Origin: Paenibacillus uliginis N3/975
Lineage (GTDB): Bacteria > Bacillota > Bacilli > Paenibacillales > Paenibacillaceae
NCBI RefSeq assembly: GCF_900177425.1
Contig: NZ_LT840184.1
Location: forward strand, 833,487-897,486
Length of the DNA: 64,000 nt
Direction: 5' to 3'
The notes beneath the pieces were generated by a model. The model was not told the origin of the DNA. It searched no databases and saw only the letters and a program-made list of their open reading frames with translations. Of this stretch, positions 16,633 to 25,439 are shown in pieces (within the stretch, counting starts at the first letter, position 1; each line of letters opens with the position of its first letter). Made by a program: the position numbers and the translations under genes.

Positions 16633-16680
16633 GAGAAACGGCCTCCGTCCTATATGGACGGATAAGCCGTTTCTTTTTTT
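16633..16680 (+). terminator. Terminator of uvrC, overlapping the end of the convergent gene
   Basis: GAGAAACGGC (16633-16642) pairs with GCCGTTTCT (16666-16674), with an inner TCCGTCC/GGACGGA stem, then a run of seven Ts. The stem also encodes the last codons and stop of the minus-strand protease gene. Confidence 0.9.
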
Positions 16681-18320
16681 AATGTATTGAATTTGTAGAT
16701 TACGTAACCGACGATGGCCGGCAAAATAATGTAGAAGATCCCCATCCACAAGTTAACCGGATCGTTCATCATCATGAGACTGAAGCCCATCAGAATGCTG
16801 TTGAACACTACATGCGCGAATACGGCGGCCATGTATCCGTAGCGCAAGAAGATGAAGCTGAACAGAAGTCCGATGATGACCAGCTCAATCGGTCTTGAGA
16901 TGACCGGATAGATCGGATACAAAGTGTGGCCGAGGGCCCAGATGATCGAGGTGATGAGGCTGGCCACGAACGTGTTGCGGACGATTTTTTTAACCATTTT
17001 AATACCGAACAGACGGTAGACAGCCTCTTCCGATATACCTGCAAACCAGGCCATCAACGGAAATAGCCATGGGTACAACATGTTAAAAGGCGATTGCGAG
17101 GCATCTGTTGTAGACCAGGTATTGAGTGTAAGACCCAGCGCGATAAAGATCAGGGACTGTACACCGAGCAGAATGCAAGCCCACAAATACCCGAGTTTCA
17201 TGCTTTCCAGCACGTATACGCCATAACCGGGTTCTTTGGCGCGCGGCCATGGATTTAATCCGTCTTCCTTACGCCACAATCCGTTCCCTCCGACGAGTGA
17301 GAAGTAGAGCAGGGCTGAGAATACGAGGGAGTAGCCCACATAAAAGATCATGATACCTTTAATGCTGGCATCGCTCATTCCGTCAGCTTTAAAGACTGGC
17401 AGCAGGTTATAAGTGTTCAGCATTTGAATAACAAACAACAGTAAAGCAAGGAAAATACCCCTTTTAAAAGAAGTATGAGCTTTGGTTTTTACGCTGTAGA
17501 CGATTGCCAGAACGCCCAAAACCAGTGTAAACAATCCGTAGCCCAGCAATGTAAGCAAGGTGGCGTTAAGCGTCTGCTTCTCCACATAGGCGGTGTGAGC
17601 ACTAGGAACGGAAAATACAGGCTCGTACGAACGCAGTTGGCGGTCTTCAAAGGAGAAGTTCAGCCGAAGACGGGAGTCTCCGATCTTAGTTTCCGGGTCC
17701 TCATATTTCAGACCAGGTTCCCCTTCGCCAGTAATTCGTTCAAGCTTGGACGTATCATAACCTGCTCGGTGAAGCCAAGGTGCAGCAAGCGCCTCTTTCT
17801 CGGCTAGCGATATGCCGCCTTCGATCATCAGGAGCATCTGCGTTCGTACGCCGCCCATCTGCAGCATGGCCCCTTTGTAACTGGAGCCGGCCATATCATA
17901 GGAAAAACCGGCGATACCCGCGTTCTGCATATGTACATCCACATTTAAGGATGTCCCATCATTTTGATCAAACCTTACGCGATAAACATCATAAGGATAT
18001 TTGCTTTCGAACTTTTTGTTATATTCGGTCAGCAACTTTTCTTTGGATAGATACCCGTATACATCGGATCGGGATTGGTATGTAACGAGAGGTTCTTTAC
18101 CTGGTGCGATGTTGTACTGCAGCTGTTCCTCTACGAAGCGTTCAGCGGCCTCTGCTGCTGCCCCTTTGGTTATCATCTCGGGAGCTTTTACCTCTAGCGT
18201 GTCAGAGGCAGTAGACGGAAATACCTGAAAAATTAGAAACAGAATCAGGCCGATTGCCCCGAGCACCATTAAAGGTTTTTTGTTCGACTGAAGTTTAAGG
18301 GGCTGTCCTGCTTTATTCAT
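16650..18320 (-). CDS. CPBP-family intramembrane metalloprotease (Abi/CAAX type) with extracellular N-domain
   Basis: A 556-residue membrane protein. One N-terminal anchor (about 16-35) is followed by an extracytoplasmic region of roughly 220 residues and then about eight membrane helices. The C-terminal CPBP domain has motif 1 EEAVYRLFG (about 445), motif 2 with a histidine in ALGHTLYP (about 480), and motif 3 HVVFNSIL (about 520). These Glu/His residues are the expected metal and catalytic positions. Members cleave membrane-embedded peptides or act in bacteriocin self-immunity; the target here is unknown. AAGGAGGAATGAC precedes the ATG. The last eleven residues are encoded inside the uvrC terminator, which is unusual. 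Confidence 0.85.
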   Translation of the reverse strand: MNKAGQPLKLQSNKKPLMVLGAIGLILFLIFQVFPSTASDTLEVKAPEMITKGAAAEAAERFVEEQLQYNIAPGKEPLVTYQSRSDVYGYLSKEKLLTEYNKKFESKYPYDVYRVRFDQNDGTSLNVDVHMQNAGIAGFSYDMAGSSYKGAMLQMGGVRTQMLLMIEGGISLAEKEALAAPWLHRAGYDTSKLERITGEGEPGLKYEDPETKIGDSRLRLNFSFEDRQLRSYEPVFSVPSAHTAYVEKQTLNATLLTLLGYGLFTLVLGVLAIVYSVKTKAHTSFKRGIFLALLLFVIQMLNTYNLLPVFKADGMSDASIKGIMIFYVGYSLVFSALLYFSLVGGNGLWRKEDGLNPWPRAKEPGYGVYVLESMKLGYLWACILLGVQSLIFIALGLTLNTWSTTDASQSPFNMLYPWLFPLMAWFAGISEEAVYRLFGIKMVKKIVRNTFVASLITSIIWALGHTLYPIYPVISRPIELVIIGLLFSFIFLRYGYMAAVFAHVVFNSILMGFSLMMMNDPVNLWMGIFYIILPAIVGYVIYKFNTLKKETAYPSI

Positions 18321-18607
18321 GTCATTCCTCCTTGGTAATAGGGGTTAGAAACCGTTCGAGACGTTTCTTTCATGGAGACATAAAGCCAATATAACATAGA
18401 TATGTAAGCTGCAAACGGCTTATCCCATTCAAAATTATGAAAGATACGATGAAAACGAAGGAAAGATTTCGAAAACCTCAGAAAACCATGTGCTACTACT
18501 CTTGAATATGCCCAATTTCGTTCTTTTTTAAGTTAATTTACGCTAAAAGCGGCTTTGGGTTCCTAAGGGTATTGCGTTATAATCACATCATGTTAATTGA
18601 ATAGATA
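18321..18607. other. Intergenic stretch upstream of the c-di-AMP riboswitch
   Basis: About 290 bases between the divergent protease gene and the ktrB leader. It must hold both promoters. No gene, repeat or clear operator was seen. Confidence 0.4.
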
Positions 18608-18748
18608 GATCAGCCGAATTTCGTAACGAAAATGGGGGAACCATTTAATTGGGGTGAATTTCTTTGCTGTATAGCAGGGAATAGGGCGACCTGTGATATG
18701 CCCGAATCCGTCAGCTAACCTCGTAGGCTGCAGCACAGGAACCCAAAC
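18608..18748 (+). ncRNA. c-di-AMP riboswitch (ydaO/yuaA class)
   Basis: The conserved signatures of this class are present in order: CCGAATTTCGTAACG and GGGGGAACCA (18612-18642), GGGGTGAAT (18651-18659), AGGGCGACCTG (18683-18693), and CCCGAATCCGTCAGCTAACC with TCGTAGGC (18701-18728). The class binds cyclic di-AMP and turns off expression when the ligand is high. It commonly precedes potassium importers, as here. A terminator hairpin lies between it and ktrB. Confidence 0.93.
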
Positions 18749-18754
18749 GCGTAA

Positions 18755-18782
18755 GGCATTGGATTTCCAGTGTCTTTTTTTC
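18755..18782 (+). terminator. Expression-platform terminator of the c-di-AMP riboswitch
   Basis: GGCATTGG (18755-18762) pairs with CCAGTGTC (18767-18774), followed by a T-run. It lies 25 bases before the ktrB start. Confidence 0.8.
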
Positions 18783-18806
18783 TTTGACTTTTTTGAAGAG
18801 GTGAAT

Positions 18807-20150
18807 ATGTTGACTTCCAAATTATTTTGGCTCCGCTTGTCGCCGCCGCAGATTCTTGTCATGGGGTTCGGAGGAATTATCACGATTGGAACCTTGCTCC
18901 TAATGCTGCCGATTTCCAACACGACAGGGGAACCGCTGAACTTTATGGATGCCTTATTCACTGCGACATCCGCGACCTGTGTTACCGGTCTTGTGGTGGT
19001 GGATACAGGAACATTCTTCAGTTCCTTCGGACAGGTAGTCATCATGCTCCTGATACAGATAGGTGGTTTGGGTTTCATGACCATGGCCACGCTGTTTGCG
19101 CTTGTATTAAAGCGCCGTATTTCATTAAAAGATCGTCTTATCCTGCAGGAAGCGATGAATCAGTCATCGATGGAGGGTATCGTTCGACTGATCCGCAGGG
19201 TTCTGCTGTATTCCTTGGTGATTGAAGCTTGTGGTGCGCTGCTGTTGACCCTTCGCTGGGCATTTGATATGCCTTTTGGGAAAGCTTTGTACTATGGAAT
19301 ATTTCATGCGGTAACGATGTTTAACAATGCGGGATTTGACCTGTTCGGTGAATTCAGAAGTTTGACCGGGTACGTGTACGATCCATTAGTCAATTTTGTA
19401 GTTATGTTCTTGATCGTATCCGGAGGAATTGGATTTATCGTCATGGCTGATCTAGTTGATTATAAAAAAAGCCGGAAGCTGTCACTGCATTCCAAGGTGG
19501 TTTTGTCCATGACAGGCGCGCTTATTTTGATAGGGGCAGTTGTCATATTCATATTTGAATTCACGAATCCGAAAACATTAGGATCGCTGAATTGGGGTGG
19601 GAAAATTCTTGGCTCCTTCTTTCAATCGGTCACACCGAGAACGGCAGGAGCCAATACACTCGATATAACCGGTTTACGTCAGGCTTCACAGTTTTTCATA
19701 GTTATTCTGATGTTTATAGGAGCTTCCCCGGGATCAACGGGGGGCGGGATTAAAACGACGACATTTACGATGATGATCGCTGCTGTCATTGCTATGATGC
19801 GGGGCAAAGATGAGATTGTACTGTTCCGGTACCGGTTGGTTCAGGAACGGGTTCTTAAAGCGCTGACCATTACGCTGCTTGCTCTGCTGCTGGTAATCAC
19901 CGTAGCCATGATTCTTTCAACGACAGAAGACAGCAGCTTTCTCTCTATACTGTTCGAGGCAACATCCGCGTTTGGCACAGTGGGGCTGTCGATGGGATTG
20001 ACACCGCACTTGTCATTGTTCGGAAAACTTCTGATTAGCATTACGATGTTTGCGGGACGACTTGGGCCTCTAACGCTTGCATATGCATTAGGCCCTAAAA
20101 AGGGTAAGGAATTGTATCGTCATCCAGAAGGAAAAATGATTATTGGATAA
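18807..20150 (+). CDS. ktrB: Ktr potassium uptake system, membrane subunit KtrB
   Basis: A 447-residue Na+-coupled K+ translocating subunit of the SKT superfamily. The four pore-loop repeats can be seen: TCVTGLV (about 52), FNNAGF (about 172), TPRTAG (about 280) and AFGTVG (about 390), each with the selectivity-filter glycine. The ATG at 18807 has GAGGTG six bases upstream. The frame open to 18693 runs through the riboswitch and is not coding. The gating subunit ktrA follows 16 bases later. Expression is expected to be repressed by c-di-AMP through the leader. Confidence 0.94.
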   Translation: MLTSKLFWLRLSPPQILVMGFGGIITIGTLLLMLPISNTTGEPLNFMDALFTATSATCVTGLVVVDTGTFFSSFGQVVIMLLIQIGGLGFMTMATLFALVLKRRISLKDRLILQEAMNQSSMEGIVRLIRRVLLYSLVIEACGALLLTLRWAFDMPFGKALYYGIFHAVTMFNNAGFDLFGEFRSLTGYVYDPLVNFVVMFLIVSGGIGFIVMADLVDYKKSRKLSLHSKVVLSMTGALILIGAVVIFIFEFTNPKTLGSLNWGGKILGSFFQSVTPRTAGANTLDITGLRQASQFFIVILMFIGASPGSTGGGIKTTTFTMMIAAVIAMMRGKDEIVLFRYRLVQERVLKALTITLLALLLVITVAMILSTTEDSSFLSILFEATSAFGTVGLSMGLTPHLSLFGKLLISITMFAGRLGPLTLAYALGPKKGKELYRHPEGKMIIG

Positions 20151-20166
20151 GGAGATTGGCTGAGAA

Positions 20167-20832
20167 ATGAAACCAAAGCAGTTTGTGGTAATAGGGCTCG
20201 GACGATTCGGATCAAGTCTGGCGCTTGAACTGATGGATTTAGGTTACGAGGTACTCGGGATCGACCGGGATGAAGAAGTGGTCGAGGATATGAGTGAGTT
20301 CCTCACCCATACCGTGGTTGCCGATGCGACGGATGAAGAAGTACTTAAGTCACTCGGAATACGGAACTTTGATTGCGGCATTGTAGCAATTGGTGACGAG
20401 ATCCAGACGAGTATTTTGGCGGCAATTCTTCTGAAGGAGTCAGGTGTAGCCACCGTCGTTGCCAAGGCAATATCCGTATTGCACGGCCGGGCATTGGAAA
20501 AGCTGGGTGTTGACCGGGTAATTTTTCCGGAGAGAGATATGGGAATAAGAGTTGCACATCAGCTTGTTACGCCGAACCTTCTGGATTATATTGAACTGTC
20601 CAAGGACTACCGGATCGTGGAAATGACGGTGACGGACTGCATGGATGGAAAAACACTTAATGAACTGAATACCCGTGTCCGTTACGGGATCAGTGTTGTG
20701 GCATTGAATCAACGTTCGGGTGTGATAGTGGCTCCGACCGCGATGGATATTTTGCGTGCAGGCGACATTATGGTTGTTATAGGATCGAAAGAGAACATTG
20801 ATCGCTTTGAGGGCGAAGTCGTTAATATGTAG
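20167..20832 (+). CDS. ktrA: Ktr potassium uptake system, gating subunit KtrA/KtrC (RCK)
   Basis: A 221-residue cytoplasmic ring-forming subunit that gates KtrB in response to nucleotides and c-di-AMP. The RCK_N (TrkA-N) Rossmann motif VVIGLGRFGSSLALEL is at residues 7-22, and the acidic D at GIDRDEE follows. The RCK_C domain is at about 140-218 and is a known c-di-AMP binding site in this family. GGAGATTGGCTGAGAA precedes the ATG. The order ktrB then ktrA is the reverse of Bacillus subtilis ktrAB. Ktr A versus C type cannot be separated by eye. Confidence 0.93.
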   Translation: MKPKQFVVIGLGRFGSSLALELMDLGYEVLGIDRDEEVVEDMSEFLTHTVVADATDEEVLKSLGIRNFDCGIVAIGDEIQTSILAAILLKESGVATVVAKAISVLHGRALEKLGVDRVIFPERDMGIRVAHQLVTPNLLDYIELSKDYRIVEMTVTDCMDGKTLNELNTRVRYGISVVALNQRSGVIVAPTAMDILRAGDIMVVIGSKENIDRFEGEVVNM

Positions 20833-20879
20833 AAACTAAGGATTTATCTATATCAATAGCTGGTATAACATCGGCATAT

Positions 20880-20924
20880 AAAGCCAATAACCTGACGTAT
20901 TTCTCTCGTCAGGTTATTGGCTTT
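20880..20924. terminator. Bidirectional terminator between ktrA and the LysR gene
   Basis: A perfect 18-bp stem (20880-20897 with 20907-20924). The LysR stop codon and last two codons lie in its right arm. Confidence 0.88.
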
Positions 20925-21828
20925 TGTCCTCTTCAAGTTTACGGAACAATGTTTCAGTCTCGGCAACCCAACGGCTGGCGGCATTGCTGAGATCAGAGGG
21001 ATTTCCGTAGATGAGACTGGTCGTTCGACGTGTCTCGATTAGAGCGGGGATGTGGATGTCAACAAGTCCATTATCCGACAGCAACTGCGGGCGGAGATAG
21101 GATTTGGGGAGGAGTGCGGCCGCTTTACAGGTGGGGATGAGACGTACAATCGCTTCGAAGGAGTCGATCTCCATACGGATGTCAGGCATGATCCCCCAGC
21201 GGTGAAACAGATCATCGGTCAGCTTCCGGTACCAAGTACCTGTTGAGAAGATGATCATGGGCAAGCCTTGAAGCTGTTCAATTCCGACCTCTTGGCTTTC
21301 AGCCAAAGGATGCGTAATCGGCAGCACAAGTTCAAGATGATCGTCGAATAGCGGTATGCAGTTTAAGCCAGGCTGATTAATGGATGATGCAACGATGCCG
21401 ACTTCCACTCTTTTGTCACGAACCGATGATACGATTTCATGTGTCTTGCCTGTAATCAGTTTAATTTCAGCTGTAGGATGACGTTCCATAAATGCATTCA
21501 CTAGGGGAGGCAGCGTTGTTTGAAGAGTTGTCAGGCTGGCTCCGAGCGAGATGGTAATCTGATCTTCCACACGATAATGTGCAAGTGTCTGCATGAATTT
21601 CAACTGTTGCTGGCGCTGTTCCAGAGCATAGGTGTAGGCAAGCTGGCCGATGGAGGTAAGCTCGAGCCGCTTTCCGCGCCGATTAAATAGCTGGACACCG
21701 AGCTCGTCTTCGAGTTTGGAGATTTTACGGGAAAGGGCAGGCTGGGAAAGGTTCAGTAACTTGGAAGCTTTGTTTATGCTTGATTGCTCTACGACAATAG
21801 CGAACACGTCCAATTCTTCGAACAACAT
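20914..21828 (-). CDS. LysR-family transcriptional regulator divergent from sdhCAB
   Basis: A 304-residue LysR-type regulator. The winged helix-turn-helix is at residues 3-62 with SINKASKLLNLSQPALSRKI, followed by the linker helix and a periplasmic-binding-like effector domain (about 90-295). It is transcribed away from the succinate dehydrogenase operon with 240 bases between them, a position typical for a regulator of the divergent operon or of itself. AGGATGTG precedes the ATG. Effector unknown; a role like CcpC in TCA-cycle control is only a suggestion. Confidence 0.9.
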   Translation of the reverse strand: MLFEELDVFAIVVEQSSINKASKLLNLSQPALSRKISKLEDELGVQLFNRRGKRLELTSIGQLAYTYALEQRQQQLKFMQTLAHYRVEDQITISLGASLTTLQTTLPPLVNAFMERHPTAEIKLITGKTHEIVSSVRDKRVEVGIVASSINQPGLNCIPLFDDHLELVLPITHPLAESQEVGIEQLQGLPMIIFSTGTWYRKLTDDLFHRWGIMPDIRMEIDSFEAIVRLIPTCKAAALLPKSYLRPQLLSDNGLVDIHIPALIETRRTTSLIYGNPSDLSNAASRWVAETETLFRKLEEDKSQ

Positions 21829-21853
21829 TTTTCACATCCTAATTAAATTTAGC

Positions 21854-21904
21854 TTATGCGTATAGAGTATAACGATTAATAATTATATTGCAATTCCATT
21901 ATAA
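21854..21904. promoter_or_regulatory. Two AT-rich dyads, candidate LysR operator
   Basis: TTATGCGTATAGAGTATAA (21854-21872), with TTAT and ATAA ends, and ATAATTAT...ATTATAA (21879-21904). Both are next to the LysR gene start and have the T-N11-A flavour of LysR sites. The dyads are imperfect. Confidence 0.35.
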
Positions 21905-22068
21905 GAGAAAAAGGAGTAACATGAAATATGACACAGGATGTTCACAGAATGTGCGAAATGGGGGACATTTTGTCGTTGTATGCGTTTAGTGGATAGATGG
22001 TATGAGTGTAATGAATTATGATGAGACTTAATGAAAACGCTACACATCGGAAAGGGGAACGTCAACTG

Positions 22069-22737
22069 ATGAAAGGGTATTATTCCAGAAAGCTGCATTC
22101 TTTGCTTGGTATTATACCGCTCGGAGCCTTCTTGCTTACTCATATGATTACCAACTTTAAGGCTTTCGATGGTGGAAAGGAAGGCTTTGATAAAGGTGTC
22201 CAATTTATAAACGGCCTACCGCTCATATTTTTCCTCGAGCTGTTCCTGATTTGGCTGCCGCTTATGTATCATGGCGTTTACGGTTTGTACATTGCCTATC
22301 AAGCAAATAACAACGTTGGCAACTACAACTATGAGCGGAACATTCGTTTTACTTTGCAGCGGATTACCGGTGTTATTACGTTTGTATTTATCATTTGGCA
22401 TATGTACGATACACGTTTCCAGATCGCAATGGGCAATATCACACACGATGAATTAGGTGCAGTTATACATGGTATTGTTAGCAATCCAATCCTGTATGTA
22501 CTGTATGTGATCGGGATTATCTCGGCAACTTTCCACTTCGCGAACGGACTGTGGGCATTCCTCGTTAGCTGGGGCATTACGGTTGGTCCGCGTGCGCAGC
22601 GTGTATCCTCATACATCTGCATGGGTTTGTTCGTCCTTATGAGCGTATTGTTTATTCTTGCCATGACCGCATTCAAGAACTCCGAGTTCCAGGCGGCGAC
22701 AGCTTTTATTGATATGTTTAAGACAGTTTTGAGCTAA
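22069..22737 (+). CDS. sdhC: Succinate dehydrogenase cytochrome b558 subunit
   Basis: The 222-residue membrane anchor of respiratory complex II, binding two b hemes and reducing menaquinone. Five membrane segments are visible (about 14-34, 58-80, 97-120, 142-165, 185-210). They carry conserved histidines in RKLHSLLG, LLTHMI, YHGVYG, IWHMYD and FHFANG that match the di-heme pattern of the Bacillus-type SdhC. The chosen ATG (22069) gives MKGYYSRKLHSLLG, matching homologues; the frame extends upstream by 17 codons without a better site. First gene of sdhCAB. Confidence 0.93.
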   Translation: MKGYYSRKLHSLLGIIPLGAFLLTHMITNFKAFDGGKEGFDKGVQFINGLPLIFFLELFLIWLPLMYHGVYGLYIAYQANNNVGNYNYERNIRFTLQRITGVITFVFIIWHMYDTRFQIAMGNITHDELGAVIHGIVSNPILYVLYVIGIISATFHFANGLWAFLVSWGITVGPRAQRVSSYICMGLFVLMSVLFILAMTAFKNSEFQAATAFIDMFKTVLS

Positions 22738-22752
22738 GGGGAGTGAACAGAA

Positions 22753-24495
22753 ATGGCATCTAACATTATTGTGGTGGGCGGTGGATTAGCTGGTTTGATG
22801 GCAACCATCAAGGCAGCTGAAGCTGGAGCTCACGTTCATTTATTCTCACTGGTACCTGTTAAACGTTCTCACTCCGTATGCGCACAGGGCGGAATTAACG
22901 GAGCCGTTAATACAAAAGGGGAAGGCGACTCTCCTTGGGAGCACTTTGATGATTCTGTATATGGCGGTGACTTTTTAGCAAACCAGCCACCGGTTAAAGC
23001 GATGTGTGATGCAGCACCAGGTATTATTCACCTGATGGACCGGATGGGGGTTATGTTCAACCGGACTCCAGAAGGGTTGCTCGATTTCCGTCGTTTCGGT
23101 GGTACGAAACATCACCGTACAGCATATGCAGGTGCTACGACAGGCCAGCAGCTTCTGTACGCACTTGATGAGCAGGTTCGCCGCTGGGAAACAGCTGGTC
23201 TTGTAACCAAGTATGAGAACTGGGAGTTCCTGAACGCTGTCATTGATGATGAAGGCGTATGCCGCGGTATCTCAGCTCAAGATCTGCGATCGATGGAAAT
23301 CCGTACATTCCCGGGCGACGCGGTTATCCTGGCGAGCGGTGGCCCAGGTATTATTTTCGGCAAGACGACGAACTCCGTTATTAACACCGGTACTGCAGCG
23401 AGTGCTGTGTATCAGCAAGGTGTACATTATGCGAACGGAGAATTCATTCAGATTCATCCGACAGCGATTCCAGGCGATGATAAGCTGCGCCTCATGTCTG
23501 AATCCGCACGTGGTGAAGGTGGCCGCATATGGACGTATAAGGACGGAAAACCTTGGTACTTCCTTGAAGAGAAGTATCCTGCTTATGGTAACCTGGTGCC
23601 GCGGGATATTGCGACACGAGAAATATTCAACGTTTGCGTCGATCAGGGACTAGGAATTAACGGAGAGAACATGGTTTATCTGGACCTTTCTCACAAAGAC
23701 CCTAAGGAGCTTGATGTAAAACTCGGGGGCATCATCGAAATTTATGAGAAATTTATGGGAGATGACCCGCGTAAAATCCCTATGAAAATCTTCCCAGGAG
23801 TCCATTACTCCATGGGCGGTATGTGGGTTGACTACAACCAGATGACGAATATTCCTGGGTTGTTTGCTGCCGGAGAATGTGAGTACCAATATCACGGTGC
23901 CAACCGATTGGGTGCAAACTCTCTCGTATCCGCTATCTATGGCGGTATGGTAGCCGGACCGAAAGCAATTGAGTATGTTAAAGGATTGAAGAAATCGTCT
24001 CAGGATGTTTCGTCCGCTATTTTTGATCGGGCTGCGATAGAGCAATCCGCTAAATTCGATGGCCTCTTGAAAATGCAGGGCACAGAAAACGCTTATGTAC
24101 TGCATAAAGAGCTGGGCGAGTGGATGACCAACAATATGACCGTTGTTCGCTACAATGACAAGCTGGAAGCGACAATCGGCAAGATTAAAGAACTGAAGCA
24201 GCGTTATAAAAAAATCAACATGACGGATACTTCCCGCTGGAACAACCAGGGTGCAGCGTTTACCCGCCAGTTGTGGAACATGCTTGAGCTTGCTGAGGCG
24301 ATGACTCTAGGAGCGCTTCTGCGTAACGAGAGCCGCGGAGCTCACTACAAGCCTGATTTCCCAGATCGTAATGACGAGGAGTTTTTGAAGACAACGAAAG
24401 CGACTTGGACACCGGACGGACCACAGATTTCGTATGAAGAAGTGGATGTTTCCTTGATCCCGCCGCGTATTCGCGACTATTCGAAAGAAAAGTAA
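22753..24495 (+). CDS. sdhA: Succinate dehydrogenase flavoprotein subunit
   Basis: The 580-residue flavoprotein of complex II that oxidises succinate to fumarate. The FAD motif VVGGGLAGLMATIKAAEAG is at residues 6-24. The segment SHSVCAQGGINGA near 39-51 carries the histidine for covalent FAD. The substrate-binding IHPTAI is near 238, SARGEGGRIW is near 256, and the C-terminal RNESRGAHYKPDFP is near 523. It lies 15 bases after sdhC and 15 before sdhB. Confidence 0.97.
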   Translation: MASNIIVVGGGLAGLMATIKAAEAGAHVHLFSLVPVKRSHSVCAQGGINGAVNTKGEGDSPWEHFDDSVYGGDFLANQPPVKAMCDAAPGIIHLMDRMGVMFNRTPEGLLDFRRFGGTKHHRTAYAGATTGQQLLYALDEQVRRWETAGLVTKYENWEFLNAVIDDEGVCRGISAQDLRSMEIRTFPGDAVILASGGPGIIFGKTTNSVINTGTAASAVYQQGVHYANGEFIQIHPTAIPGDDKLRLMSESARGEGGRIWTYKDGKPWYFLEEKYPAYGNLVPRDIATREIFNVCVDQGLGINGENMVYLDLSHKDPKELDVKLGGIIEIYEKFMGDDPRKIPMKIFPGVHYSMGGMWVDYNQMTNIPGLFAAGECEYQYHGANRLGANSLVSAIYGGMVAGPKAIEYVKGLKKSSQDVSSAIFDRAAIEQSAKFDGLLKMQGTENAYVLHKELGEWMTNNMTVVRYNDKLEATIGKIKELKQRYKKINMTDTSRWNNQGAAFTRQLWNMLELAEAMTLGALLRNESRGAHYKPDFPDRNDEEFLKTTKATWTPDGPQISYEEVDVSLIPPRIRDYSKEK

Positions 24496-24510
24496 GAAGG
24501 GGGATTTGAC

Positions 24511-25275
24511 ATGGCTCAAACCACAGCAGCCTCGAAGAACGTCAAATTTTTAATTACCCGCCAGGACAGCCCGGAGACGAAAGCCTATACTGAGGAATTC
24601 GAACTTCCGTACCGCCCCGGCATGAACGTAATTAGTGCATTGATGGAAATTCAGCGTAATCCGAAAAATGCTCAAGGTCAGTCGACTACTCCGGTATGTT
24701 GGGATTCCAACTGCCTCGAGGAAGTTTGCGGTGCCTGCTCCATGGTGATTAATGGCAAGCCGCGTCAGGCTTGTGCTGCGCTCATCGATAAGCTAGAACA
24801 GCCGATTCGAATCCAGCCGATGAAGACTTTTCCAGTCGTACGCGATTTGGTTATTGACCGCAGCCGGATGTTTACGGCGCTTAAGAAGGTTAAAGCCTGG
24901 ATTCCGATTGACGGCACCTATGATCTCGGTGCAGGACCACGGATGCCTGAGAAGAAGCGTCAGTGGGCTTATGAGCTGTCCAAATGTATGACATGCGGTG
25001 TATGCCTTGAGGCATGCCCGAACGTCAATGAGAAGACTGATTTTATCGGTCCGGCAGCTATCTCACAAGTTCGTCTCTTTAACGCCCATCCAACTGGGGA
25101 GATGAACAAGGAAGAGCGCTTGGATGCACTGATGGAGGACGGAGGCATTGAAGGATGCGGTAACTCGCAAAACTGTGTACGTTCCTGTCCGAAAGGCATT
25201 CCACTCACAACATCTATTGCCGAGATGAATAAAGATACGACCAAACATCTGTTCAAACGTTGGTTGAGCGTATAA
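24511..25275 (+). CDS. sdhB: Succinate dehydrogenase iron-sulfur subunit
   Basis: The 254-residue electron-transfer subunit of complex II. It carries the [2Fe-2S] site cysteines in CWDSNCLEEVCGACS with a later QAC (about residues 68-92), and the second ferredoxin-type domain with CMTCGVCLEACP (about 160-171) and CGNSQNCVRSCPKG (about 215-228) for the [4Fe-4S] and [3Fe-4S] clusters. GAAGGGGG precedes the ATG. It ends the operon before a strong terminator. Confidence 0.96.
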   Translation: MAQTTAASKNVKFLITRQDSPETKAYTEEFELPYRPGMNVISALMEIQRNPKNAQGQSTTPVCWDSNCLEEVCGACSMVINGKPRQACAALIDKLEQPIRIQPMKTFPVVRDLVIDRSRMFTALKKVKAWIPIDGTYDLGAGPRMPEKKRQWAYELSKCMTCGVCLEACPNVNEKTDFIGPAAISQVRLFNAHPTGEMNKEERLDALMEDGGIEGCGNSQNCVRSCPKGIPLTTSIAEMNKDTTKHLFKRWLSV

Positions 25276-25293
25276 CAAAACTTGATGATATTG

Positions 25294-25338
25294 AAGAGCA
25301 TTTGTCCATCGGTGAAAAGAGGACAAGTGCTCTTTTTT
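25294..25338 (+). terminator. Terminator of sdhCAB
   Basis: A 14-bp stem (25294-25307 with 25321-25334, one G-T pair) ending in six Ts. Confidence 0.9.
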
Positions 25339-25359
25339 CGTATGGAGTGTTATATTAGG

Positions 25360-25382
25360 ATTTATATGCTTCACGTATAAAT
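25360..25382. repeat. Dispersed hairpin repeat, left part of copy C
   Basis: ATTTATA (25360-25366) pairs with TATAAAT (25376-25382) around TGCTTCACG. The core (TTCACGTATAAATAA) is shared with copy D at 41889-41903. In copy D it is only about 20 bases from the second hairpin; here about 390 bases intervene. Confidence 0.55.
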
Positions 25383-25439
25383 AAGGCTCAAATTCAAAAT
25401 CAGTGTTTGACTTTGACTTCATCGTACAGATGATTAAAT

